This document shows, piece by piece, positions 51,672-59,274 of a DNA stretch of 64,000 bases. The DNA is taken from positions 1 through 64,000 of the forward strand of contig JAIXUH010000005.1 of assembly GCA_027484145.1 (NCBI GenBank), read 5' to 3'. Position numbers and translations under genes: made by a program. Position 1 is the first letter of the stretch, and each line of letters starts with the position of its first letter. The notes under the pieces were generated by a model that had not been told where the DNA came from, searched no databases, and was given only the letters and a program-made list of their open reading frames with translations. The DNA comes from Rhodobacter sp. (GTDB lineage Bacteria; Pseudomonadota; Alphaproteobacteria; Rhodobacterales; Rhodobacteraceae).

Positions 51672-52673
51672 TCATAGAACCTCGGCCAGTTTTACTGCCC
51701 GCCCTTCGGCAACCGATTTCAAGGCGGCGTCTGCAAGAGCCAGTGCCATCAGCCCGTCGTGGGTCGTGGTGGGCGTCGGCGTGCCATCCTTGACCGCTGC
51801 CACGAAAGCCGCGATTTCATTGGCATAGGCAGCGACATAGCGGGTCATGAAAAAGTTCAGCAGGGAGGCAGAGTGAAAGCCCGACTTGTCGGCAATCACC
51901 ACCCGGTTTTCCGCCTGATTTTCGGCCTGTGCCATGCCTTTTGACCCCAGAACCTCGATCCGTTGGTCATAGCCATAGGTTGCGCGGCGGGTGTTGGTGA
52001 TGATCGCCTGCTTGCCGCTGGCCGTGCGCAGAATAACGTTCACGCTGTCGAAATCGCCCAGAGCGCCGATTTTCGGGTCGGTCAGGACCGAGGCAGCGGC
52101 CATCACGGTTTCCACCTCTTCGCCCAACAACCAGCGCGCCATGTCGAAATCGTGGATGGTCATGTCTCGGAATATGCCCCCCGACCGGGTGATGTATTCT
52201 GCGGGCGGCGCGCCGGGATCGCGGCTGGTGATGCTCACCATTTCGACGTCGCCCACCGTGCCCGCGTCAATCGCGGCCTTCACGGTCATGAAGTCGGGGT
52301 CAAACCGGCGGTTAAAGCCGACCATGACGCGGCCCTTGTTCGCCTTGACCACCTTCAGGCACGCCTTGACCCGCGCAAGCGACAGATCGACAGGCTTTTC
52401 GCAGAAGACCGCCTTGCCTGCATCGGTGAACTTCTCGATCAGGTCGGCATGGGTGTCGGTCGGGGTGCAAATCACCACGGCGTCTACATCGGCAGACCCC
52501 AGAATGGCGTCGATCGTGCGAATGTCGCAGCCATAGGCCGCCTTGACCGACTCAGCCGCCGACGCGACCGGATCAGCGATGGCAACCAATCGGGCGCCAG
52601 ACGTGCCGGCAACAGCGCGGGCGTGGACTTGGCCGATGCGGCCAGCCCCAAGGATAGCGAAACGAAGTGTCAT
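51672..52673 (-). CDS. iolG: Gfo/Idh/MocA-family dehydrogenase, probable inositol 2-dehydrogenase
   Basis: A 333-residue NAD-dependent dehydrogenase. The N-terminal Rossmann motif is FAILGAGRIGQVHARAVAG, the catalytic EKP is in KAVFCEKPVDLSLARVKA, and SGGIFRDMTIHDFDMARWLL carries the Asp and His expected for inositol 2-dehydrogenases. It probably oxidises myo-inositol or a related inositol such as scyllo-inosamine. ATG 52673 has AGGGAG upstream; the in-frame start at 52847 lies in the ATPase gene. It is the last gene of the leftward transporter operon. MocA of rhizopine catabolism belongs to the same family, so the exact polyol is uncertain. Confidence 0.87.
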   Translation of the reverse strand: MTLRFAILGAGRIGQVHARAVAGTSGARLVAIADPVASAAESVKAAYGCDIRTIDAILGSADVDAVVICTPTDTHADLIEKFTDAGKAVFCEKPVDLSLARVKACLKVVKANKGRVMVGFNRRFDPDFMTVKAAIDAGTVGDVEMVSITSRDPGAPPAEYITRSGGIFRDMTIHDFDMARWLLGEEVETVMAAASVLTDPKIGALGDFDSVNVILRTASGKQAIITNTRRATYGYDQRIEVLGSKGMAQAENQAENRVVIADKSGFHSASLLNFFMTRYVAAYANEIAAFVAAVKDGTPTPTTTHDGLMALALADAALKSVAEGRAVKLAEVL

Positions 52674-52707
52674 GATGGCTCCCTTGATCTTGCTGGAACG
52701 TGGCAGC

Positions 52708-53478
52708 TCAGGCCGCGCCCTCGTATTCAATGCCGGTCTTGGCACCGGTGATGTAGGCCACCACATCCTGACCGTCGGTTTCCTCCTTGCGAAGGTTGGC
52801 GACCATGCGGCCACGGCGGAAGACGACGATCCGGTCGACCAGATCAAACACCTGCCGCATGTTGTGGCTGATCAGGATGAGGGGCTCGCCCGCCCCTTTC
52901 AGGGTGCGGATGATGTTTTCAACCTGCGCCGTTTCCTGCACGCCGAGCGCTGCCGTAGGTTCATCCATGATCACAAGCTTGGACTTAAACGCAGCCGTGC
53001 GGGCAATGGCGACGCATTGACGCTGCCCACCCGACATGTTGCGGATCGTGTTCATCAGGTTCGGGATCTTTACCCCCGTCTTGACCAGAGCGGCGAGCGT
53101 TGCCTCGCGCATGGCCTTCTTGTCGAGGATCGAAAACGGCCCGAGGTTGAAGCGGATCTTTTCGCGGCCAAGGAAAAGGTTGGACGGCACATCCAGATCG
53201 TCGGCAAGGGCCAGAGTTTGGAAGACGGTTTCGATGCCGGCTTCGCGCGCTTCGATAGGGCTTTGGAACGTGTGTTCGACCCCGTCGAAAATGATCTGCC
53301 CGCTGGTCGGCTTTTCAACCCCGGTCAATTGGCGCACGAAGGTGGATTTGCCAGCGCCGTTGTCGCCCATGATCGCGACATGCTCGCCAGGGGCGAGAGC
53401 GAAGTTAGCCCCGGTCAGCGCGTGGACGCCACCGTAATGCTTGGTCAGGCCGCGTGTTTCGAGGATGAATTCGGACAT
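52708..53478 (-). CDS. Sugar-type ABC transporter ATPase (single nucleotide-binding domain)
   Basis: A 256-residue ATPase with Walker A IMGDNGAGKSTFVRQLTGV, signature NTIRNMSGGQRQCVAIARTA, Walker B LVIMDEPTAALG and switch His in LILISHNMRQVF. Most carbohydrate CUT2 ATPases (RbsA, MglA) have two such domains; this one has only one, like FrcA-type proteins of alphaproteobacteria. Its ATG overlaps the permease stop (ATGA at 53476-53480 region). It powers import of the sugar or inositol bound by the protein at 54644-55585. Confidence 0.92.
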   Translation of the reverse strand: MSEFILETRGLTKHYGGVHALTGANFALAPGEHVAIMGDNGAGKSTFVRQLTGVEKPTSGQIIFDGVEHTFQSPIEAREAGIETVFQTLALADDLDVPSNLFLGREKIRFNLGPFSILDKKAMREATLAALVKTGVKIPNLMNTIRNMSGGQRQCVAIARTAAFKSKLVIMDEPTAALGVQETAQVENIIRTLKGAGEPLILISHNMRQVFDLVDRIVVFRRGRMVANLRKEETDGQDVVAYITGAKTGIEYEGAA

Positions 53479-54548
53479 CAGCCGCGCCCCTTCTTGGTTT
53501 GGCGCCATTGGTCCAAGACCACGGCACCGACAATAATCACGCCCTTGACCATCTCTTGGTAATAAGCGTCGAGCTTCAGGAAGGTGAAACCCGAGATGAT
53601 GACGCCAAAGATCAATGCTCCAAGGCAGGTGCCGATGATCGACCCGCGCCCGCCTTGCAAGGAAACGCCGCCGATGACGGCCATGGCGATGGCGTCAAGT
53701 TCGTACATCACGCCCATGCCAGCCTGCGCAGTCAGGTTCTTTGACGACAACACGATCGCAGCCAAAGCCGCCAACGCCCCGGCAATGGTGTACACGAGCA
53801 CCTTGTGGCCGGCGACATTGATCCCTGACATCCGCGCCGCCGCCTCATTCGAGCCGATCGCATAGCAGTGCTTGCCATATTTTGTTTGCGTCATGATCAG
53901 ATGAAACAGGACCGCCAAAACGACAAAGATGGCGACGGGCATCATGCCTTTGCCGATCGCGGCATAGCTGTCGGTCGGGAAGGAGATCGGGTTGCCCTTC
54001 GACCACCACTTCGCAGCGCCACGGGCTGCGACCATCATGCCGAGAGTGGCGATGAAAGGCGGGATTTTCGTGTAGGCGATCAGAAGGCCGTTCACCATCC
54101 CCGCGAACAGTCCGCAGGCAAGGCCCACCAGCAGTGGCACGATCACCGGCAGGTCCATCCATTCCGCGCCGAAGATGGCTTTTGGGTTGGGGTTGCCGTT
54201 GACCACCGCAACTTGGGCGAAGCTCATCGTCACCATGGCGGTAACGCCAACGATAGACCCCGAAGACAGGTCAATCCCGCCGGTGATAATGACCTGCGTC
54301 ACACCAAGCGCGATGATGCCGACAATGGCGACCTGCAGGATGATGATCTGGAGCCGCTGTTCGTTGAACAAGGTGTCGACGTTGTCACGGGTGTTGAACA
54401 GGAAACTATCGCCGATCACCAACTGGCCCAGCACTTCGAAGGCCACGATGATCAAGACGAGAGCGGCCAGCACGTTCAGTTCCGGTGGCCTTGTCCGCTT
54501 TTTCGGATCGAAGGTCAGGCCGCCGATCCCGTGGGAGGTGTTTGCCAT
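53478..54548 (-). CDS. CUT2-type sugar ABC transporter permease
   Basis: A 356-residue inner-membrane permease of the RbsC/FrcC type. Helices include ELNVLAALVLIIVAFEVLGQ, VTQVIITGGIDLSSGSIVGV (the family GGIDLSVGS signature), IPPFIATLGMMVAARGAAKW and AGALAALAAIVLSSKNLTAQ, with GRGSIIGTCLGALIFGV near the end. ATG 54548 has AAAGGGG upstream. The gap of 95 bases to the binding-protein gene contains a 10-bp hairpin. It forms the channel as a homodimer. Confidence 0.93.
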   Translation of the reverse strand: MANTSHGIGGLTFDPKKRTRPPELNVLAALVLIIVAFEVLGQLVIGDSFLFNTRDNVDTLFNEQRLQIIILQVAIVGIIALGVTQVIITGGIDLSSGSIVGVTAMVTMSFAQVAVVNGNPNPKAIFGAEWMDLPVIVPLLVGLACGLFAGMVNGLLIAYTKIPPFIATLGMMVAARGAAKWWSKGNPISFPTDSYAAIGKGMMPVAIFVVLAVLFHLIMTQTKYGKHCYAIGSNEAAARMSGINVAGHKVLVYTIAGALAALAAIVLSSKNLTAQAGMGVMYELDAIAMAVIGGVSLQGGRGSIIGTCLGALIFGVIISGFTFLKLDAYYQEMVKGVIIVGAVVLDQWRQTKKGRG

Positions 54549-54595
54549 GTGATGCCCCTTTGGTGGTGGCCCCGTCATGAGGCTAAGATGTGCGG

Positions 54596-54625
54596 AAGGG
54601 GGTGGCCAGATTGCACCACCCCCTT
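54596..54625 (-). promoter_or_regulatory. Intercistronic hairpin between binding protein and permease genes
   Basis: AAGGGGGTGG (54596-54605) and CCACCCCCTT (54616-54625) pair perfectly over 10 bp with a 10-base loop, 18 bases after the binding-protein stop. As in the melA operon, such an element probably stabilises the binding-protein mRNA and attenuates the permease; this is inferred from position. Confidence 0.6.
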
Positions 54626-54643
54626 GCCCTGATCAGTCGCGGA

Positions 54644-55585
54644 TCAATTCTTGGCCAGATAGTCGGCAATGTTGGCCGGGGTCACGAGTTCGAACGGCAC
54701 GTAGACCTTCTGCTCCACGGCTTCACCCGCAGCCAGCTTGACCGCTGCGTCCAGTGCGCCTCCACCCTGCGCCGCCGCGTTCTGGAACACGGTGATATCC
54801 AGTTCGCCCGCTTGCATCGAGGCCAGCGCGTCCTGCGTGGCGTCGACGCCCGAGACAATGACCGATGCCATGTCGATGCCCGAGGCCTTCATCGCCTGGA
54901 TAGCGCCAAGCGCCATTTCGTCATTGTTGGCCAAGACGCCGTCGAAGGCAGTGCCGGTCGAGAGCCAGTTGGTCATAAGGCTTTGCGCCTGGTCACGTGA
55001 CCAGTTCGCGGTCTGCAGGTCGAGTACATTGACCTTGACGGCACATTTGCCAGCTTCGATCACATCGGTGTAGTTCTGCGTGCGCTGCACGGCGGCCTGG
55101 TTCGACAGTTCGCCCTGCATGACATAGACATTGACATCGGTCTTACCGGCTGCGGCCCACTGATTGCATTGCTCAATGAAACCCTGGCTCGACGACTCGG
55201 ATTCGTTGGATGCGACGAAGGCCTGATTGTCCGGCAGCGTGTCAACGTTGATGGGCTGGCGGTTCACATAGACCAGCGGCACGCCGGCGGCTGCGGCGGC
55301 ATCCGACATCGCCTGCGTGGCGCTGGTGTCGACCGGGTTCACGATGATCGCGTCAACGCCCGAAGCGATGAAGTTGTTGATCTGGTCAAGCTGCTTGGCC
55401 ACGTCGTTCTGCGCGTCCTCGATCTGCACCGACAGGCCGGCCGCATCGGCCTGCGACTGGATGCCGTTGCGCAGAACGGTCAGAAAGTTGTCGTCAAACA
55501 ACGCCATCGAAACGCCGATGCCGTCTGCCATTGCGGTGGTGGTCATCAGCGAGGCAAGGCCCGCAGCAATAAGGGTCTTTTTCAT
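54644..55585 (-). CDS. Periplasmic sugar/inositol-binding protein (RbsB/IbpA/MocB-like)
   Basis: A 313-residue secreted protein. The signal peptide MKKTLIAAGLASLMTTTAMA is cleaved before DGIGVSMALFDDNFLTVLRN. Periplasmic-binding-protein type 1 marks are QLDQINNFIASGVDAIIVNP, VPLVYVNRQPIN, GTAFDGVLANNDEMALGAIQ and SVIVSGVDATQDALASMQAG. Length and motifs fit RbsB-like and inositol/rhizopine-binding proteins. ATG 55585 has GGGAGGAGA upstream. First gene of the transporter part, 145 bases downstream of a perfect LacI-type operator. Confidence 0.9.
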   Translation of the reverse strand: MKKTLIAAGLASLMTTTAMADGIGVSMALFDDNFLTVLRNGIQSQADAAGLSVQIEDAQNDVAKQLDQINNFIASGVDAIIVNPVDTSATQAMSDAAAAAGVPLVYVNRQPINVDTLPDNQAFVASNESESSSQGFIEQCNQWAAAGKTDVNVYVMQGELSNQAAVQRTQNYTDVIEAGKCAVKVNVLDLQTANWSRDQAQSLMTNWLSTGTAFDGVLANNDEMALGAIQAMKASGIDMASVIVSGVDATQDALASMQAGELDITVFQNAAAQGGGALDAAVKLAAGEAVEQKVYVPFELVTPANIADYLAKN

Positions 55586-55682
55586 GGTGTCTCCTCCCAG
55601 TGTCGGCCTGTCGTCCATTACGGCAGGTCCGGTTTGTTGAACGTCCTGCCACGCCCTCCCCGGCGCGGACGAGACGACTCAT

Positions 55683-55702
55683 CAGTCTGGTCCGTCAGAC
55701 TG
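55683..55702. repeat. Short inverted repeat in the leader of the binding-protein gene
   Basis: CAGTCTG (55683-55689) and CAGACTG (55696-55702) pair perfectly, extended by one T-A pair outside, with loop GTCCGT. It lies between the LacI-type operator and the binding-protein start. It may be a leader hairpin; its role is unknown. Confidence 0.4.
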
Positions 55703-55730
55703 AGGAGTTGCGGCGACCCGGTCAACCGAT

Positions 55731-55750
55731 TTTTGCAACCGGTTGCAAAA
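55731..55750. promoter_or_regulatory. Perfect LacI-family operator before the binding-protein gene
   Basis: TTTTGCAACCGGTTGCAAAA is a perfect 20-bp palindrome with the central CG and TTGCAA...TTGCAA arms typical of LacI-family operators. It lies nine bases after the stop of the TIM-barrel gene and 145 bases before the binding-protein ATG, within 1.0 kb of the LacI-family gene. The encoded regulator is the obvious candidate to bind it and repress the transporter-dehydrogenase genes. Confidence 0.75.
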
Positions 55751-55758
55751 GCCGGGTA

Positions 55759-56565
55759 TCATGCGATGACTCGGGTCATATGGTCCATACTCGCCCGCAG
55801 GGCTGCCTCCGGATCGGCCAGAGCGTGCACATCGGGCGAGAAAGCCTCGAAAGACACCGGGCCGGCCCAGCCTGCGGCGTAAAGGGCGTCGATCTGATCG
55901 ATGTTGCCCAGCCGGTCACCGGGGGTGACAAGCACACGGTGCGGATCGCGCATGTCGGCGATGCTGACGGTCTGGTCGGTCACGCCCGAGATGTGGACGA
56001 TGCCGGTGTGTTCAGGGAAGATCGGGCCGCCATTGGCCAGCGTGTGGTGGAACGTGTCATGCACCAGCTTGAACCGGCCCTTGCTGCCTGTGGCCTCGAT
56101 CGCCTCGACGGCTTCAGACTTGTAGCGCAGGGCGCAGATCTCGAACCCAAGAGGTTCAACCATTCCGGTCAGGTTATGGTCTTCAAGCATCGGCTTCAGC
56201 GCCTTGAGCGCGACGCGCAGCGCAGCTTGCCGTTCGCCATTGCCCATGCCCAGATTGTCATTGCGCGGGATCAGGCTGACGGCTTCGGCCCCCGCCGCTT
56301 GCGCGATTTTCATCAGCGCCAGCGCCTCGGCGGCTTTGTCGTCTGACCAGTCGTTAAAACGCTTGACCTCGGCCAAGGCCAAGATGCGCAAACCTTTGCT
56401 GCGCGCAAGGGCACCAGCCTCGGCCGGGTCCATGCCATCAAACAGCGGCTGGGGCAGATCGTTGCGCACCTCGACTCCGATGCAACCCAAAGCCGCTGCG
56501 GTGTCCAGCAACTGAACGTAGTCCATGTGGGCAACCGTCATGTGGTTCAATGCGAAGCGTGTCAT
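55759..56565 (-). CDS. TIM-barrel isomerase/epimerase (IolI/MocC-like)
   Basis: A 268-residue xylose-isomerase-like TIM-barrel protein. The start MTRFALNHMTVAHMDYVQLL, then ALGCIGVEVRNDLPQPLFDG, GMVEPLGFEICALRYKSEAV with the conserved Glu, and KLVHDTFHHTLANGGPIFPE carry the metal-binding His/Asp/Glu of this fold. Relatives include inosose isomerase IolI and MocC. It probably rearranges the keto-inositol produced by the dehydrogenase. ATG 56565 has GGAAAGGG upstream; the start at 56628 is less supported. It sits between the LacI gene and the operator. Confidence 0.82.
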   Translation of the reverse strand: MTRFALNHMTVAHMDYVQLLDTAAALGCIGVEVRNDLPQPLFDGMDPAEAGALARSKGLRILALAEVKRFNDWSDDKAAEALALMKIAQAAGAEAVSLIPRNDNLGMGNGERQAALRVALKALKPMLEDHNLTGMVEPLGFEICALRYKSEAVEAIEATGSKGRFKLVHDTFHHTLANGGPIFPEHTGIVHISGVTDQTVSIADMRDPHRVLVTPGDRLGNIDQIDALYAAGWAGPVSFEAFSPDVHALADPEAALRASMDHMTRVIA

Positions 56566-56691
56566 CGTGCCCTTTCCGTCGCTGATATGATGAGGGCGCA
56601 CCATCCGAGACGAATCGCCGCAGGTCAATTCAGGGACGCTGGTTTTCCATCAGGCTTGATGGATCACAAGAACAGGTTGATTGGATTTTCG

Positions 56692-57723
56692 TCAAACCGA
56701 CTCGGAAAGATACAAGTCGGGCGGCAGAAAGTGCTGGCCCTGAAGCGGAGCGATCCCGTCACGCACCGCTTCAGTGGCAAGGGTCACAAGATCGGCGCAC
56801 AAGCGGCCAAGCGGCGTGGCAATCGCCATTCCGACATGCCGCGAAACCAATGCTGCACGGCTTTCCGGTGTCAGTTCGTTGACCACCAGCGTTACCTCTC
56901 CGGGTTTACGGGATTCGCGCAGGGCGGCGATTGCCCCCTCCATCCCGCCACCCGCACAATAAACTCCGCGCAGATCCGGATGGCGGTTCAACAGATCAAG
57001 CGTCGCTTCATAGGTCAACTGCCGGGTTTCAAGGTTCACAAGCGTATCCAGCACAGTGAATTGCGGCGCATATTCCCGGAAATAGCTGCGAAACCCCGTT
57101 TCCCGCAGTTCGTGTCCATGCCAGCGATAGCCACCGACGAACACAGCAATCTTGCCAGGCTGATGGCTGGTCATCGCGATCAGATGCGCCGCAATCCGAC
57201 CAATTTTCATGTTGTTCAGTCCCAGATAGTTCTGACGCACCCCTTGGGCAAAGTCATTCAACAGGGCAAAACAGGGTATGCCCTTGGAATTCAGTCTCAC
57301 AACGGCTTCGGTCACTTCGGGATGGGTGACGGCAGTGGCTGCAACAGCATCTACCCGGTCGCCAAAACCCTCCATGAGCGCGGCAAAATCAGCCGGGGTC
57401 TGCGAAGGGGCGAATTCGATCTGAACCGAGGCGCGCACGCCCGACGCAGAGGCAACCGCTCGCTCAAGTTCGGCCTTGAAGGTTTGGTAGAATGCCTGCT
57501 TTTCCTTGTGCAACACGACCCCCAATCGCAGGCGAGGCAGATCGGGCTGCACCCGTTGCCCGATCAGGGGGGCGGCATGATACCCAACCAGTCGCGCCGC
57601 ATCGTACACGCGCCGCGCGGTGCTTTCGCGCACGTTCTCGCGCGCGTTTAGCACCCGGTCCACGGTGGCGGTGGACAGACCTGCTTCGCGCGCAACATCG
57701 TGGATGGTGGGGCGGCGAGTCAT
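56692..57723 (-). CDS. LacI-family transcriptional regulator
   Basis: A 343-residue repressor. The N-terminal helix-turn-helix with hinge is PTIHDVAREAGLSTATVDRV LNARENVRESTARRVYDAAR. The sensor is a periplasmic-binding-like domain: VDAVAATAVTHPEVTEAVVR, PCFALLNDFAQGVRQNYLGL and IAVFVGGYRWHGHELRETGF. It is divergent from the mocD-like gene across 143 bases and upstream of the isomerase and transporter genes, so it probably controls both directions. The perfect palindrome at 55731-55750 is its likely operator; three GATGCG repeats at 57754-57780 may be a second site. Confidence 0.9.
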   Translation of the reverse strand: MTRRPTIHDVAREAGLSTATVDRVLNARENVRESTARRVYDAARLVGYHAAPLIGQRVQPDLPRLRLGVVLHKEKQAFYQTFKAELERAVASASGVRASVQIEFAPSQTPADFAALMEGFGDRVDAVAATAVTHPEVTEAVVRLNSKGIPCFALLNDFAQGVRQNYLGLNNMKIGRIAAHLIAMTSHQPGKIAVFVGGYRWHGHELRETGFRSYFREYAPQFTVLDTLVNLETRQLTYEATLDLLNRHPDLRGVYCAGGGMEGAIAALRESRKPGEVTLVVNELTPESRAALVSRHVGMAIATPLGRLCADLVTLATEAVRDGIAPLQGQHFLPPDLYLSESV

Positions 57724-57753
57724 GCATACCTCTGACGAAATTCAATCAATGCC

Positions 57754-57780
57754 GATGCGAGAGTGATGCGTTTTGATGCG
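57754..57780. promoter_or_regulatory. Three GATGCG repeats at helical spacing in the divergent promoter
   Basis: GATGCG occurs at 57754-57759, 57765-57770 and 57775-57780, with start-to-start spacing of 11 and 10 bases, so all face the same side of the helix. They lie between the LacI-family gene and the mocD-like gene. They could be contact points for a regulator or RNA polymerase; the evidence is pattern only. Confidence 0.4.
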
Positions 57781-57866
57781 ACATGCAAGCACGCCCCTTG
57801 GTGATTCCCCCCAACTCGGTTTATCGAAAGCCCAACCCGGTATTGGCTGGCACAAAAGAGGACAAC

Positions 57867-58958
57867 ATGGGAAAGAGGGACTACAGCCCCTTTGGCGCCG
57901 ATGCGAAACGCGCTGTCGATAGCGGCCTTACAGCGGCAGAATGGTACCACACCGACGTGCCGCGCAAGGTGATGAAAGACCTGATGGCCCGCAGCGACGG
58001 CCCGGCCATTCGTGATACCATCCTGCTATACGGCCTGATGCTGGCCTTTGCAGCGGGTGGGATTGCGACTTGGGGCAGCCTTTGGACCATCCCGTTCTGG
58101 CTGGCTTACGGGGTGCTGTACGGCAGCGCCTCTGACTCTCGCTGGCATGAATGCGGCCACGGGACGGCGTTTCGCACGCCCTGGATGAACAATGCCGTCT
58201 ACCAGATTTCCAGCTTCATGATCATGCGCAACCCGGCAACCTGGCGGTGGAGCCACGCGCGCCACCATTCGGAAACATACCTTGTGGGCCGCGACCCCGA
58301 GATTGCTGTGATGCGCCCTACGGAAATGGGGAAGATCCTGCTGAACTTCTTTGGCATCCTTGATGTGCTGAACTTCTTTCCCACCCTTGTGCGAAACGCC
58401 TTGGCCGGTCCGACGCCCGAAGAAAGGACCTTTGTGCCGGAAAGCGATTGGTCGAAGGTTCGACGCGCAGCGCAAGTCCATCTGGCGATCTATCTTGGCA
58501 CCGGTGCGATCGCAGTCGCCACCGGCTCGATCCTGCCGCTGATGGTGATCGGTCTGCCCCGGATTTACGGTGCGTGGCATCATGTGATGACCGGGCTTTT
58601 GCAGCATGGTGGGCTGGCCGACAATGTCATCGACCACCGCTTGAACAGTCGCACGGTTTATATGAACCCCATCAGCCGGTTCATTTACTGGAACATGAAT
58701 TACCACGTCGAACACCACATGTTTCCGATGGTGCCCTATCACGCGTTGCCGCGGCTGCATGCGGCGATCAAGGATGATCTGCCTGCGCCGAACACGTCGA
58801 TTGCGGCAGGCTTTGCCGAGATGTGGCCCGCACTGAAACGCCAGATGCGCTACGAGGATTTCTTCGTCAAACGCGACCTGCCGCCGACCGCCAAACCCTA
58901 TCGCGAAGATTTTCATCACTATGTGCCGGGCATGATGCCTGCCAACCCTGCGGAGTAA
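57867..58958 (+). CDS. Membrane di-iron oxygenase of the fatty acid desaturase fold (MocD-like)
   Basis: A 363-residue membrane protein with the three histidine boxes of the desaturase/hydroxylase superfamily: RWHECGHGTAF, WSHARHHSETYL and MNYHVEHHMFPM. Hydrophobic segments are DTILLYGLMLAFAAGGIATW, LWTIPFWLAYGVLYGSA and AAQVHLAIYLGTGAIAVATG. The next gene encodes a MocE-like Rieske ferredoxin, and this oxygenase plus ferredoxin pair is known from rhizopine (methyl-scyllo-inosamine) catabolism, where it removes the methyl group. A lipid desaturase role is less likely in this setting. ATG 57867 has AGAGGA upstream; the open frame from 57783 is a leader. No ferredoxin reductase (MocF) is adjacent. 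Confidence 0.85.
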   Translation: MGKRDYSPFGADAKRAVDSGLTAAEWYHTDVPRKVMKDLMARSDGPAIRDTILLYGLMLAFAAGGIATWGSLWTIPFWLAYGVLYGSASDSRWHECGHGTAFRTPWMNNAVYQISSFMIMRNPATWRWSHARHHSETYLVGRDPEIAVMRPTEMGKILLNFFGILDVLNFFPTLVRNALAGPTPEERTFVPESDWSKVRRAAQVHLAIYLGTGAIAVATGSILPLMVIGLPRIYGAWHHVMTGLLQHGGLADNVIDHRLNSRTVYMNPISRFIYWNMNYHVEHHMFPMVPYHALPRLHAAIKDDLPAPNTSIAAGFAEMWPALKRQMRYEDFFVKRDLPPTAKPYREDFHHYVPGMMPANPAE

Positions 58959-58961
58959 GCC

Positions 58962-59273
58962 ATGCCTTGGATTGACGCCTGTGCCACCGACGACATCGAC
59001 CAAGAAGACCTGATCCGCTTTGACCACGCAGGGGCGACCTATGCGATCTATCATGGTGTGGACGGCCAGTTTTATGCCACCGCCGGGATGTGCACCCATG
59101 AACACGTACATCTGTGCGACGGTTTGGTCATGGATTTCACGATCGAATGTCCAAAGCACAATGGCCAGTTCGACTACCGCACGGGCGAGGCAAAACGCGC
59201 ACCGGTTTGCGTGAACCTGAAGACGTTTCCCGTCCGGGTTGAAGGCTCCCGCGTGCTGGTCGAGGTGGCATGA
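58962..59273 (+). CDS. mocE: Rieske-type ferredoxin (MocE-like)
   Basis: A 103-residue [2Fe-2S] protein: AGMCTHEHVHLCDG and ECPKHNGQFDYRTGEA hold the two Cys-x-His pairs of the Rieske cluster. The CTHEHVHL variant is characteristic of MocE-type ferredoxins. It delivers electrons to the oxygenase encoded three bases upstream. GGAG precedes ATG 58962. The next gene starts one base after its stop, so the three genes form one unit. Confidence 0.9.
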   Translation: MPWIDACATDDIDQEDLIRFDHAGATYAIYHGVDGQFYATAGMCTHEHVHLCDGLVMDFTIECPKHNGQFDYRTGEAKRAPVCVNLKTFPVRVEGSRVLVEVA

Positions 59274-59274
59274 A

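Noticed and set aside
57867-58958. Lipid fatty acid desaturase
   Set aside because: The three histidine boxes alone would allow it, but the adjacent MocE-type Rieske ferredoxin and inositol-type genes favour a MocD-like oxygenase.
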